Assembly (NCBI GenBank): GCA_003978865.1
Contig: QNXS01000075.1
Span: forward strand, 1-21,785
Source of the DNA: Archaeoglobus sp.
GTDB taxonomy: Archaea; Halobacteriota; Archaeoglobi; Archaeoglobales; Archaeoglobaceae
Direction: 5' to 3'
DNA length: 21,785 nt
The position numbers and the translations under genes are program-made. Positions 14,250 to 21,785 of the stretch are shown piece by piece (the first letter of the stretch is position 1; the number at the start of each line of letters is the position of its first letter). The notes below the pieces were generated by a model that made no database searches, was not told the DNA's origin, and was given only the letters and a program-made list of their open reading frames with translations.

Positions 14250-15570
14250 AATACGGCACCTCCAAGCCTATTAAGTGGGTGGAAGTTGAAGAAGTTATCC
14301 TCACTCCAATTAATCCAAATGATTTTGGCTTAAAGTTTTCTGAGTTTTCTATTATAACAGGTCTATAGGAATTCAATCTTGCCAGCACTTTACTCTCTGA
14401 AAACTTGGTTATCAATGCTGTAAATGATTTTCCAACCAATCTGGCATTTCTCTTTTCTTTTATTCTATCCGCAAGTCTCGTTATAGCTCTTGACCTTTCT
14501 TTCTTTATCCAATCTGGCATATCCCCAAGTCTGTAAGCGGGTGTACCTTTTCTCGGAGAGTATCGTGTAACATTAACAAGATCAGGCTTGCTTTCTCTGA
14601 TTAATTCCAAACTTCTATGAAAAGCTTCTTCACTTTCTTCTGGAAATCCAGTTATTATATCAGTCGAAATTATCGTATCTTCATGATCAAACTCTTTCCT
14701 AAAACTCGAAACAACTTCCAGATACTCCTCAACACCGTGATCTCGACCCATAGACTTTAAAACGTTCTCATCCCCGCTCTGAACGGGTACATGTATGAAC
14801 TTGTAGATTTTATCATTTGAGAAAGCACATATCAGGCTATCGAGCATTTCGTATGCATGTCTCGGATTCATCATTCCAACTCTTACTTTGAAGTTTCCGG
14901 GAATTCTGGCAATTCTCTCAAGTAGTTCGGGGAGAGCATGGTAGCCATATCTGTCAATGCCATAGGCTCCTGTATCCTGTGATGTCAGCTGTATCTCTAC
15001 AAATCCACAATTCACAGCCCTTTTTACATCTTTAACTATCGACTCCATACTGAAAGATTTAAGCTTACCTCTCGCAAAGCGGGTGGCGCAGAAAGTACAT
15101 CTTCCGGTGCAACCTTCTGCTATAGGTACCACAGCAAATCCAATTCTCATTCCAAGTTCGTCTTTATCCAGTCTAAACTTTTCAAGGCTTGCTTTATCTA
15201 TATTAGATTTTTTTATGTCAAAGAACTTCAATCCAGCAATTGCGGATTTTACTGCGACATCTATTTTCAACAAGCTGTCTGTGCCCACAGCAGCATCAGC
15301 AATCTCTCTTACTTTTCTGCTTGAAATTCTCGGTAAACAACCAGCAATAACAACTTTCTTTCCCTCACTCTTCAACTTTTCCACTCTTTTGAGTATTTTT
15401 CTCTCGGTATAGGCAATAACACCGCACGAGTTAATCACAACTACATCTGCTTTTTCGGTGGATGTTAGATTAAATCCTGCCTCAATTAACCTGTATCTGA
15501 TTATATCAGAATCCGACCTGTTCATAGCACATCCATACGTTTCTATTGCAACCCCAGTCACAACCGACAT
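14206..15570 (-). CDS. tRNA (N6-threonylcarbamoyladenosine37-C2) methylthiotransferase, CDKAL1/MtaB type
   Basis: This radical-SAM enzyme converts t6A to ms2t6A at position 37 of ANN-decoding tRNAs. The 454-residue protein has the MiaB-family layout. An N-terminal [4Fe-4S] domain has Cys14 (ETYGCAMNRSD), Cys49 (INSCG) and Cys78 (IAGCLPR). The radical-SAM domain has CTGRCTFC (Cys154, 158, 161). The C-terminal part corresponds to a TRAM-like domain and ends with VPYFGCKGSVPWYGYCR. The archaeal branch of this family is CDKAL1-like. The ATG at 15570, two bases after the stop of the DUF504 gene and with GGAG upstream, is preferred over an in-frame ATG 33 bases earlier. It is in an operon with DUF504 and the RNase Z-like gene, both plausible RNA-linked partners. 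Confidence 0.92.
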   Translation of the reverse strand: MSVVTGVAIETYGCAMNRSDSDIIRYRLIEAGFNLTSTEKADVVVINSCGVIAYTERKILKRVEKLKSEGKKVVIAGCLPRISSRKVREIADAAVGTDSLLKIDVAVKSAIAGLKFFDIKKSNIDKASLEKFRLDKDELGMRIGFAVVPIAEGCTGRCTFCATRFARGKLKSFSMESIVKDVKRAVNCGFVEIQLTSQDTGAYGIDRYGYHALPELLERIARIPGNFKVRVGMMNPRHAYEMLDSLICAFSNDKIYKFIHVPVQSGDENVLKSMGRDHGVEEYLEVVSSFRKEFDHEDTIISTDIITGFPEESEEAFHRSLELIRESKPDLVNVTRYSPRKGTPAYRLGDMPDWIKKERSRAITRLADRIKEKRNARLVGKSFTALITKFSESKVLARLNSYRPVIIENSENFKPKSFGLIGVRITSSTSTHLIGLEVPYFGCKGSVPWYGYCR

Positions 15571-15572
15571 TT

Positions 15573-15827
15573 TCAGATTTTCTCCATATTTAGCTTTCTC
15601 CAAACAGTTCTTTTAGAGTACTTTATTTCTACAACTCTGTGGATGGGTATTACCGTTTCACCCAGATAAAGGAACTTGTGTCCTATGTCGTCTATCTCTT
15701 CTCCGCTTACTGCTTTTAATCCAGATATCCTGTCCCTGTAAACTACCTCTGTTTTCGAGAAATCAAATGCTGGATCCCACTTAAGCCTGTTTAGAATGTC
15801 TCTAACTGATTTCTCCTTTAATTTCAT
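15573..15827 (-). CDS. DUF504/UPF0248 family small protein
   Basis: The 84-residue protein has the family's pattern: VRDILNRLKWDP at the N-terminus, GEEIDDIGHKFLYL in the middle and TVIPIHRVVEIKY near the end. The family is widespread in archaea and uncharacterised; it often neighbours RNA-processing genes, and here it directly precedes the tRNA methylthiotransferase with only 2 bases between stop and start. A nucleic-acid role is therefore likely but unproven. No clear ribosome-binding site is visible upstream of the ATG at 15827, and 15 bases separate it from the winged-helix gene. Confidence 0.85.
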   Translation of the reverse strand: MKLKEKSVRDILNRLKWDPAFDFSKTEVVYRDRISGLKAVSGEEIDDIGHKFLYLGETVIPIHRVVEIKYSKRTVWRKLNMEKI

Positions 15828-15842
15828 AACATTTACAAAAAA

Positions 15843-16358
15843 TTAAATTTCTTCTTCTTTGGCAAGTTCAACAAGCTGTCCTTTAACATTCAACTTCAAC
15901 GACCTCTTTGCAGCAGCCCTTACAGCAAACCCTTCCATGCCAAGACTTCTGCTTATATGCGGAACAGACATCCTACCAGCCTTGATTTCGTTTATTATGC
16001 TGTTTACTATTTTTTCAAAGTCATCTTCTGGCATAAAAACTATCTCAAGTATTCTGTTGAAGTCCTTGAGTGAGACATAGAAGTTTGCACTGATGTGTGT
16101 ATAACTGACATGGTACTCTTTCTGTGGGGGTTCTGATGGGGATGATGGCATTCTCCACTTTACTTCGAGCATACCTGCATTTTTCAGGATCTTAAGAGCT
16201 TCTTCAACACCCTCTCCGAATCTCTCTACGAGTTCTTCCAGAGTCAGCCATTCACTTAACAGAGTTTCATAGACGTTTCTATAGAGGCTGGTAGAAAAGA
16301 TATAGAGTACAGGCACAAGCTCGACTATGTCATTCACGAGTTTTGCTCGTTTGACCAT
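15843..16358 (-). CDS. Winged-helix (ArsR-like) transcriptional regulator
   Basis: The ATG at 16358 is chosen because AAGGTGA lies just upstream; a GTG at 16367 would overlap that site. In the 171-residue protein, residues about 25-70 look like a winged helix (LSEWLTLEELVERFGEGVEE followed by ALKILKNAGMLEVKW). The C-terminal part around MSVPHISRSLGMEGFAVRAA may be a second helical, possibly DNA-binding, segment. Archaeoglobales have several such two-part ArsR-annotated proteins, so the family name is approximate. It is 49 bases downstream of the drug exporter on the same strand and may regulate it in response to a toxic compound; that is inference from position. No metal-binding Cys motif of classical ArsR is present. 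Confidence 0.65.
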   Translation of the reverse strand: MVKRAKLVNDIVELVPVLYIFSTSLYRNVYETLLSEWLTLEELVERFGEGVEEALKILKNAGMLEVKWRMPSSPSEPPQKEYHVSYTHISANFYVSLKDFNRILEIVFMPEDDFEKIVNSIINEIKAGRMSVPHISRSLGMEGFAVRAAAKRSLKLNVKGQLVELAKEEEI

Positions 16359-16407
16359 GGCAATCACCTTTTTAATAACAACGAAGAAGTAAATCGATTC
16401 GATATTT

Positions 16408-17919
16408 CTATTTTTCTATACTCTTTCGGTGTAACTCCGCATTCAGGTGTTCTTCTCCTCTTAAAAACAGAAATATTATTGCAGAACTTATTAAAGGTAA
16501 CCACACGACCAGAGAGAAAACATAGTGCATGCTATCGGTAAAACCCTTAACCATTGCTATTAGGGGTAGTGGTGACCCTGTTTTTGCAAGAATTTTTAGC
16601 ATATTCATTGTACCGGGGTCAGGAATCCAGCCCCCGTATCCGGGAAGCCAGTCATTCATTTTTTGGGATATCAAAACACCGCCAATTGCAACTCCCATAG
16701 CCTGAGCGAGTGTATTTATGGATCTAACAACACCGTTAGCCATTCCAATTTTCTGCTTTGGAATGGAACTCATCATGACATTGTAGGATGGAGACATAAG
16801 CAATCCCATACCAATACCCATTGGTATCAGCTCTATAAAAAATTCCCAATAACTGACATCAATGCTTATGTTTGTCAAAAGGTACAGACTTAAAGCAAAA
16901 AAGAGTGGGCCGAGACTCATCAGATATTTTGGATTTATTTTGTCGCTTAACTTTCCAGCCAGTGGTGCAACAAAGGTGTTTATTAAAGGTATAGATACCA
17001 TCCAGTATCCGGATTCTTCAGCGGTCAAAGCCTTTATTCCCTGCAAAAAGTAGGGTAATACAAACAGAGATGCTGATAATCCGAAGAACAGTATGGTTAT
17101 AGCTACTATTCCGACACTGAAATTCCTTTCTCTAAAAAGGCTGAAGTCAAGAAGAGGGTAGTCATAACTCAATTCTCTTCCAATGAAGGCAGCAAGATAT
17201 GGTATTGAGACAACAAAACAGGCAATTGTTTTTCTGTTCCACCACCCCCATACCTGACCATTCGTTATTCCGAGAGTTAGCAGGCTTAGACTAATACCAA
17301 GCAGTGCAGCTCCTGAAAAATCAACGGGGACTCGTATCTTTGGTTCGAGTGGGGGAAGCAGAGCAAAAGATAGCAGTATTGAAAATATTCCTACAGGAAC
17401 ATTAAGGTAGAATACCCAGTGCCAGCTCAGGTTTGTTGTTAACCATCCACCTATTATTGGTCCAAGAGTGAAACTTGATGCTGTCATGACAGAATTTATA
17501 CCCATTGCCGCACCTCTTTTACCCGGAGGGAAAAGTTCAGTTATTATTGCGAGTACATTACTGCTAAGCATAGCTCCACCTATAGCTTGCAATGCTCTGA
17601 ATACAATAAGAGATGTTACACTCCATGCCTGTGCGCATAGAAAACTACTTAAAGTAAAAATTCCCATTGCAGATATAAAGTAATGATCCCTTCTAATCAT
17701 ATCACCAATCCTTCCGGAGAGAACGAGCAAAGCAACCATCGTAAGCGTGTATGCATTGGAAATCCACTGTATGTCTGACATTGTAGCATGAAAATCCTGA
17801 GATATTCTTGGTAAAGCAACTCTGAGGACACTTGCATCAAGTAACACCATAAATAGACCCATTCCAACCGGTATTAATGCAAGCCAGCTTTTTATGCTAT
17901 CATCAACTTCGCTAAGCAT
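16408..17919 (-). CDS. MFS multidrug exporter, EmrB/QacA (DHA2) type
   Basis: The 503-residue protein has about 14 hydrophobic segments, the number expected for the DHA2 branch of the major facilitator superfamily, which exports drugs or amphipathic compounds in exchange for protons. Diagnostic motifs are LLDASVLRVALPRI in the first helix (motif D1 type), GRIGDMIRRD after helix 2 (motif A) and the antiporter motif C in helix 5, seen as TLGPIIGGW. It sits in the membrane with its short C-terminal tail inside. Upstream, 20-33 bases before the ATG, lies a palindrome that probably controls it. The next gene downstream is a winged-helix regulator, a common partnership. The true substrate is unknown. 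Confidence 0.93.
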   Translation of the reverse strand: MLSEVDDSIKSWLALIPVGMGLFMVLLDASVLRVALPRISQDFHATMSDIQWISNAYTLTMVALLVLSGRIGDMIRRDHYFISAMGIFTLSSFLCAQAWSVTSLIVFRALQAIGGAMLSSNVLAIITELFPPGKRGAAMGINSVMTASSFTLGPIIGGWLTTNLSWHWVFYLNVPVGIFSILLSFALLPPLEPKIRVPVDFSGAALLGISLSLLTLGITNGQVWGWWNRKTIACFVVSIPYLAAFIGRELSYDYPLLDFSLFRERNFSVGIVAITILFFGLSASLFVLPYFLQGIKALTAEESGYWMVSIPLINTFVAPLAGKLSDKINPKYLMSLGPLFFALSLYLLTNISIDVSYWEFFIELIPMGIGMGLLMSPSYNVMMSSIPKQKIGMANGVVRSINTLAQAMGVAIGGVLISQKMNDWLPGYGGWIPDPGTMNMLKILAKTGSPLPLIAMVKGFTDSMHYVFSLVVWLPLISSAIIFLFLRGEEHLNAELHRKSIEK

Positions 17920-17932
17920 TCCAACACCTTCA

Positions 17933-17975
17933 GCCGATGTTCGGTTTCCGAATAAAGTTATTTAACAATATCGGC
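17933..17975 (-). promoter_or_regulatory. Exporter promoter with two overlaid inverted repeats
   Basis: TTCGGTTTCCGAA (17940-17952) is a perfect palindrome with a 3-base centre. Around it, GCCGAT (17933-17938) and ATCGGC (17970-17975) form a wider inverted pair. On the minus strand a TATA-like TTAAATAACTTTATT lies between 17953 and 17967, so the central palindrome would cover the transcription start of the exporter gene. The neighbouring winged-helix protein or the TetR protein could be the ligand-responsive repressor. Confidence 0.55.
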
Positions 17976-18060
17976 ATGTTCAGTTTAACGCTCAGTTTTG
18001 TCAATTTTACATAATTTTCAATGATTCTGAACACTCAATACCAGATCTGTCATCTAACCC

Positions 18061-18077
18061 AAACTGTTTTATTTTTT
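18061..18077 (+). promoter_or_regulatory. TATA promoter of fae-hps
   Basis: AAACTGTTTTATTTTTT provides an A-rich BRE and TATA element centred about 25 bases before the ATG at 18096, predicting a leaderless message and supporting that start over the in-frame ATG at 18021. Confidence 0.6.
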
Positions 18078-18095
18078 CAATGTATTCGAATATTC

Positions 18096-19298
18096 ATGAG
18101 TGATTATGACATGAGGGTTGGAGAAGCCCTCATAGGTATAGGAAACGAAGTGGCACACGTGGATTTGCTTGTGGGAAGTAAAAATGGTCCAGTAGGTCAG
18201 GCTTTTGCAAATGCACTGTCACAGTTATCTGCCGGACATACGCCCCTGCTTGCAGTTCTGAGACCAAACCTAATAACCAAACCACCTGTCGTTTTGGTGC
18301 CCAAGGTAACCGTTAAAGATTTGCATCAGGCAGAGCTTATTTTTGGACCCGCTCAGGCTGCAGTTGCAAAAGCAATTGCAGATTCAGTTGAGGAGGGAAT
18401 ACTTCCCAAGGACATGGCTGAAGAACTTGTAATAATTGCAAGTGTTTTTATCCATCCCAAAGCAAAGAATGTCCATAAGATATACTACTACAACTATGGT
18501 GCAACAAAACTTGCTCTTAAAAGGGCGATGAAGGGCTTTCCGGATGTAGAAAAAGTTCTTTATGAAAAGGATCGCAGTGTGCATCCATTTGTTGGCAGAA
18601 AAATGACGAAACTATGGGATCCACCTTACCTGCAGGTAGCTATGGATCTTACAAGTTTGAGTGAGGTGAAAAAGGTTTTGGAGTTGGTTCCAGAGAGCGA
18701 TCACGTAATATTCGAGATAGGCACTCCGCTTGCAAAGAAGTACGGGGTAGATGTCATTCTTGAGCTTAGAGATGTTAGACCGGATGCATTTTTCGTTCTT
18801 GATATAAAGACTCTGGATACCGGTAATTTGGAGGCAAGAATGGCTGCCGATGCAACTGCAAATGCTGTTGTTGTTTCCGGATTGGCTCCAAGGAGCACAA
18901 TTGAGAAATTTATACGAGAAGCAGATAAAACCGGAATATACAGTGTTATAGATATGCTGAATGTTGATAAGCCAACAGCACTTCTTGAAAAACTTTCAGT
19001 TAAGCCAAACGTAGTGGAATTACACAGAGCAATCGATACTGAAGGCACAGCTCCCCCACCGTGGAATGGAGTTAGAGAGATAAAAGAGAAGTTTGACTTG
19101 CTCGTAGGTGTTGCTGGAGGTATAAGACCTGAAAATGTTGGGGAGGCAATATCCGCAGGAGCAGATATACTTGTAGTTGGCAGAGCAATTACAAGGGCGA
19201 GGGATATAGAAGGTGCTGCAAGAAGGTTTCTTATCTCGATGGCATCGGCAAAAGAACTCTCAGATACTGATCAGTTCAGAGTTATGACTGATTTTTAA
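18096..19298 (+). CDS. fae-hps: Bifunctional formaldehyde-activating enzyme / 3-hexulose-6-phosphate synthase
   Basis: The Fae part condenses formaldehyde with tetrahydromethanopterin to methylene-H4MPT; the Hps part interconverts hexulose-6-phosphate with ribulose-5-phosphate and formaldehyde. Together they allow ribulose-5-phosphate supply while trapping the toxic aldehyde. In the 400-residue protein, Fae covers residues about 1-165: GNEVAHVDLLVGSKNGPVG contains the catalytic His (H21), and GPAQAAVAKA and FIHPKAK follow. Hps covers about 170-395: a TIM barrel with QVAMDLTS, DIKTLD, VIDMLNV, VELHRAID, GVAGGI and VVGRAI. The start at 18096 fits the promoter. This fusion is common in methanogenic and related archaea. 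The gene is transcribed divergently from the drug exporter with no operon partner. Confidence 0.95.
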   Translation: MSDYDMRVGEALIGIGNEVAHVDLLVGSKNGPVGQAFANALSQLSAGHTPLLAVLRPNLITKPPVVLVPKVTVKDLHQAELIFGPAQAAVAKAIADSVEEGILPKDMAEELVIIASVFIHPKAKNVHKIYYYNYGATKLALKRAMKGFPDVEKVLYEKDRSVHPFVGRKMTKLWDPPYLQVAMDLTSLSEVKKVLELVPESDHVIFEIGTPLAKKYGVDVILELRDVRPDAFFVLDIKTLDTGNLEARMAADATANAVVVSGLAPRSTIEKFIREADKTGIYSVIDMLNVDKPTALLEKLSVKPNVVELHRAIDTEGTAPPPWNGVREIKEKFDLLVGVAGGIRPENVGEAISAGADILVVGRAITRARDIEGAARRFLISMASAKELSDTDQFRVMTDF

Positions 19299-19303
19299 TT
19301 TTT
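19292..19303 (+). terminator. T-rich terminator of fae-hps
   Basis: TTTTTAATTTTT overlaps the stop codon of fae-hps (TAA at 19296-19298), consistent with an archaeal T-tract terminator. Confidence 0.4.
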
Positions 19304-19323
19304 AACTGATATTAGCCATATAG

Positions 19324-19428
19324 AAATTTATATACCTGTTATTTATTATTATAATATTTTTCGAATTCAATATACCCGGCTGGTAACAGGTTATTGCGCA
19401 CAGTAGTACGCAAAAAAAGTTTATAAAG
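19324..19428 (+). promoter_or_regulatory. Control region of the RAD55/Roadblock/FIST cluster
   Basis: Two BRE/TATA-like elements are visible: GAAATTTATATA (19324-19335) and AAAAAAAGTTTATAAAG (19412-19428). The second lies about 28 bases before the ATG at 19452. ACCTGTTA (19334-19341) and TAACAGGT (19384-19391) form an inverted pair, and TTGCG (19394-19398) with CGCAA (19409-19413) forms another next to the second promoter. This density of symmetric sites for one operon suggests dedicated regulation; which promoter dominates is not decidable from sequence. Confidence 0.5.
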
Positions 19429-19451
19429 TAGATTGCAAAAACATCATAACA

Positions 19452-20333
19452 ATGATAAAGAGAGGCAGAGTGAAAACAGGTATATTTGGACTTGATACAT
19501 TACTTGGTTCCGGATTGTGGTCAAATTCAGTAAATGTTGTGTTAGGTTCAGCTGGTACTGGAAAAACAGTCTTTGCCTTACAGTACATTCTTGAGGGGCT
19601 TGAAAATGACGAGAAGTGCGTGTTTGTTTCCTTTGACATGGACATTAAAGACATAGAGGAGACAGCAAAATCTTTTGGATGGGATATATCTAAATATATA
19701 AATAAAAAGAAGTTAGCTGTAAATAAATTTTTTGCTGAAAATGTTTCATATATAAATAATGATTTACTTAACTTCATTCAGACTGAAGCTGAAAACCATG
19801 AGAATGTCAGAATAGTAATCGATTCGTTTACCCCTCTTATTTCTTCTCTTGATTATGGAATGAGAAACGACGTTAACTGGTTTTTTTCAAGACTTAAAGA
19901 GCTTGGAACGTCAGTTATAACATTAGAAGAATCTTTGGGAGGAAACATGGAGAAACCGTTCATAGAAATACCTATTTTTTTGGGAGATACAGTAATACAT
20001 CTAAAAAATATAGGTTACGGGGAGGCTTTTAACAGAACTCTCAGAATAATCAAACACAGAAGATCATGGCATGCTGAGGGTGTTTTTCCATACAGAATAT
20101 TAAAAGGTATAGGCATATTCATTGAAGGTACTGCAATCGTAAAAAAGATGATAAGACACATAAATCTGAAGGAAATACTTGAAGAGCTTGGGTACAGTAT
20201 CTCTGACGTACCAGATGGTGCTTTGCAGAGATTAAACGCTTTTTCGGAAGAATGTGTTCAGTGTTCAGATGATGAAATTAAAAAAATAGTTCAGATGGTG
20301 ATTGAATGTTACTCGAAATATCCGAAATCTTAA
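19452..20333 (+). CDS. RAD55/KaiC-like RecA-superfamily ATPase
   Basis: The 293-residue protein starts with the GIFGLDTLLGSGL segment typical of KaiC/RAD55-like ATPases, then a Walker A loop GSAGTGKT (residues 32-39), a VSFDMDIKDIEE strand and a Walker B-like IVIDSF (121-126). Later beta and helix segments (SVITLEESLGGN, IHLKNIG, LRIIKHRRSWHAEG, with the KHR before the end of the core) complete a single ATPase domain. The last 70 residues are an extra C-terminal helical part. Such archaeal proteins are usually signalling or regulatory ATPases rather than recombinases. The gene overlaps the next by 28 bases, so the ATPase and the Roadblock-like protein are probably made together and may bind each other. 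Confidence 0.85.
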   Translation: MIKRGRVKTGIFGLDTLLGSGLWSNSVNVVLGSAGTGKTVFALQYILEGLENDEKCVFVSFDMDIKDIEETAKSFGWDISKYINKKKLAVNKFFAENVSYINNDLLNFIQTEAENHENVRIVIDSFTPLISSLDYGMRNDVNWFFSRLKELGTSVITLEESLGGNMEKPFIEIPIFLGDTVIHLKNIGYGEAFNRTLRIIKHRRSWHAEGVFPYRILKGIGIFIEGTAIVKKMIRHINLKEILEELGYSISDVPDGALQRLNAFSEECVQCSDDEIKKIVQMVIECYSKYPKS

Positions 20334-20674
20334 GTCCGTTAACTGATGACCCCATTATAAAAGTAACAGCTTTATATAGGATAGATGGAGTACCTATTTT
20401 TGCTAAAGTTAGTGAAAGGAGTGGTAGGATTCTAAATCTCCTTTACTGGCTTGAAAATCAGATAAAAAGCTCCCTGTACTATATTTTTACAAAGATGCTC
20501 GATGAAGTTTCATTTACATACTACAACACGGAAGTAAGGATGTTTGCTGTATCAAGAACTCTCGTATTAGTGCTTATGATAGAGTCTGAGGATTGCTCGA
20601 GCAGGTACAAGTTAGATATAGATGTGGAAAACGTGATTAACTGCCTGAGAGAGCTGGTTGAATGGAGAGACTGA
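20306..20674 (+). CDS. Small Roadblock/LC7-like protein
   Basis: The ATG at 20306 is preceded by GGTGA and starts within the end of the ATPase gene. The 122-residue protein has an alternating pattern: a strand ending in ALYRIDGVPIFAKV, a long central helix (ILNLLYWLENQIKSSLYYIF), then strands FTYYNTEVRMFAV and LVLVLMIE and a final helix. This matches the alpha-beta-beta-alpha layout of the Roadblock/LC7 (MglB-like) fold, which serves small-GTPase regulation and protein dimerisation. The assignment is by fold pattern, without diagnostic residues. It overlaps the FIST gene by 13 bases, so its likely role is a switch or scaffold between the ATPase and the sensor. No GTPase is seen here. Confidence 0.6.
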   Translation: MLLEISEILSPLTDDPIIKVTALYRIDGVPIFAKVSERSGRILNLLYWLENQIKSSLYYIFTKMLDEVSFTYYNTEVRMFAVSRTLVLVLMIESEDCSSRYKLDIDVENVINCLRELVEWRD

Positions 20675-21785
20675 GCATAGTAAGTTCACCGAACTCAGGT
20701 AGGAGACTTTTAGAGGATATAAAGAAAGAATTAGAAAATATACGAATTGATGCCAATGTGATATTTCTCTTCTCCACAACCTCAGCCAGTAGCATGGTTA
20801 ACAAGCTCATAGACGTCCTCTCTCAAAAGTTTCCCTGTGCACAGATGGCGGGCTGTACTGTGGAGGGGTACATGACAAGAGATGCAATATGGACGAGAGG
20901 AGCGGCGATAATGCTGATAGACACGGACAGAATAAATATAAGACATAGCTCTGGTAAAACTACAGAAAAGGCGTTTTCACTACTAAACAAGAGGATTAAA
21001 GCAAGAAAAAAAGTTGTCATTTTTCCAATGGTCTACGTACCCAACCGTCTGAACGTTATTAAACTCATAGGTTACGACAGGTATTACTACGCAAAGTACC
21101 AAAGAGCAAAAAGTGTAGAAGAAAAAAAAGCGATATTAAGAGATTACTCAAAAATATTGGAATCCAAGATGATATATCCTGCAAACAAAGCCCTGAGATA
21201 CTTAGACGGAGAAGTTGCTGGAGTAAACCTTGTACCCCTTTCTGCAGGATACAGAACACCCACACTTTACTTGAACTTCAAAGAATACCACAGATGCTGT
21301 ATAGGACTTGGCATAAGTGGCAGGGTGAACATGTACTACCATGATGTCTTTCCAGAGAGGGGAAAAGATTTTGACGAAACCCTTGAAATACTGAGAGGGT
21401 ATTTTGGAAGAGTTGAAGTTGTCAAGGCTACTTTTAGTGATATAGCCATAGGTGAAGTTAATGGAAAGAATGTCGTCGATTTTCTTAAAGAAAAAACAAG
21501 GATTTCCGAAATAAACGAAAAAACTCTTAGAGATGAAAAGCTTAAAAAAGGTGGACTTCCAATGGTTTCACCCTATGCGCTTGGTTTTGTTAGCAGAGAC
21601 ACCAACGGTTGTTCTGCATTAGGCCTGCAACCGTATCCAATAAAAATCTATCCATCTATATTTGATTTAAGTAAATTCCATGAAAAATGTATATTTATAG
21701 AAGAAATATTTAAACGTGGAATTCACGAATTTTACGGTCTTTTCGACATGGCTGAAAGTGTAGACTCATTCAAATTTTTTGTACT
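20662..21785 (+). CDS. FIST-domain sensory protein (3' partial)
   Basis: From the ATG at 20662 the frame stays open to the end of the window (374 codons). It begins MERLSIVSSPNSGRRLLEDI. FIST features are VIFLFSTTSAS, then MAGCTVEGYMTRDAIWTRGA, where G-C-T-x-E-G resembles the G-C-S-T-x-G-E segment of the N-terminal FIST domain. Later parts, such as LPMVSPYALGFVSRD and the final IFKRGIHEFYGLF, suit the C-terminal FIST_C half. FIST domains are thought to bind small ligands such as amino acids and are usually found in signal-transduction proteins. No membrane segment is visible, so it is probably cytoplasmic. Domain assignment is moderately sure; the ligand is unknown and the C-terminal end is missing. 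Confidence 0.7.
   Translation, partial: MERLSIVSSPNSGRRLLEDIKKELENIRIDANVIFLFSTTSASSMVNKLIDVLSQKFPCAQMAGCTVEGYMTRDAIWTRGAAIMLIDTDRINIRHSSGKTTEKAFSLLNKRIKARKKVVIFPMVYVPNRLNVIKLIGYDRYYYAKYQRAKSVEEKKAILRDYSKILESKMIYPANKALRYLDGEVAGVNLVPLSAGYRTPTLYLNFKEYHRCCIGLGISGRVNMYYHDVFPERGKDFDETLEILRGYFGRVEVVKATFSDIAIGEVNGKNVVDFLKEKTRISEINEKTLRDEKLKKGGLPMVSPYALGFVSRDTNGCSALGLQPYPIKIYPSIFDLSKFHEKCIFIEEIFKRGIHEFYGLFDMAESVDSFKFFV

Noticed and set aside
15571..15603. Earlier ATG at 15603 for the methylthiotransferase
   Set aside because: It lies inside the DUF504 gene and adds 11 residues before the conserved N-terminus; the ATG at 15570 directly after the DUF504 stop fits operon spacing better.
18021..18095. 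N-terminal extension of the Fae-Hps protein from the ATG at 18021
   Set aside because: The extra 25 residues are unlike Fae proteins, and the TATA element at 18067-18077 lies within them.

Overview
The window looks like a chromosome segment of a hyperthermophilic euryarchaeon of the order Archaeoglobales (Archaeoglobus, Ferroglobus or Geoglobus type; genus not resolved). The reasons are an AglB-type oligosaccharyltransferase, a fused formaldehyde-activating enzyme/hexulose-6-phosphate synthase, a RAD55-like ATPase, a CDKAL1-type tRNA methylthiotransferase, BRE/TATA promoters placed about 25 bases before start codons (often leaderless transcripts), and AT-rich, low-GC coding. This is inferred from protein families, not from a database search.

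Layout. 1-1098: the end of a metallo-beta-lactamase enzyme gene, convergent with a tetR gene that carries a palindromic operator against its start codon. 1099-3391: a 2.3-kb graveyard of decayed mobile DNA. It holds an IS6-like transposase remnant with two left-end copies, an IS481-like (rve integrase) remnant on the minus strand, a frameshifted 90-codon gene and a large palindrome. 3392-6074: aglB, broken by a +1 frameshift just after the GNDPW catalytic motif. 6105-7849: two overlapping minus-strand genes for a sequon-rich lipoprotein and a secreted Ig-like protein, both plausible N-glycosylation clients. 7970-9988: methionyl-tRNA synthetase, divergent from the next operon.

10067-13498: a tight four-gene plus-strand operon (CDP-alcohol phosphatidyltransferase, DHH phosphoesterase, alkaline-phosphatase/NPP-type phosphodiesterase, APS kinase), each gene overlapping the next. 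13539-17919: a minus-strand series (MFS drug exporter, winged-helix regulator, DUF504 protein, tRNA methylthiotransferase, RNase Z-like metallo-beta-lactamase). 18096-19298: the fae-hps fusion, which captures formaldehyde on the methanopterin cofactor and connects to ribulose-5-phosphate supply. 19452-21785: an overlapping cluster of a RAD55/KaiC-like ATPase, a small Roadblock-like protein and a FIST-domain protein that runs off the window; this is the best candidate for an undescribed sensory or signalling system.

The two most consequential observations are the interrupted aglB, which separates the first transmembrane helix and a catalytic metal-binding Asp from the rest of an enzyme expected to be important, and the ATPase/Roadblock/FIST module.
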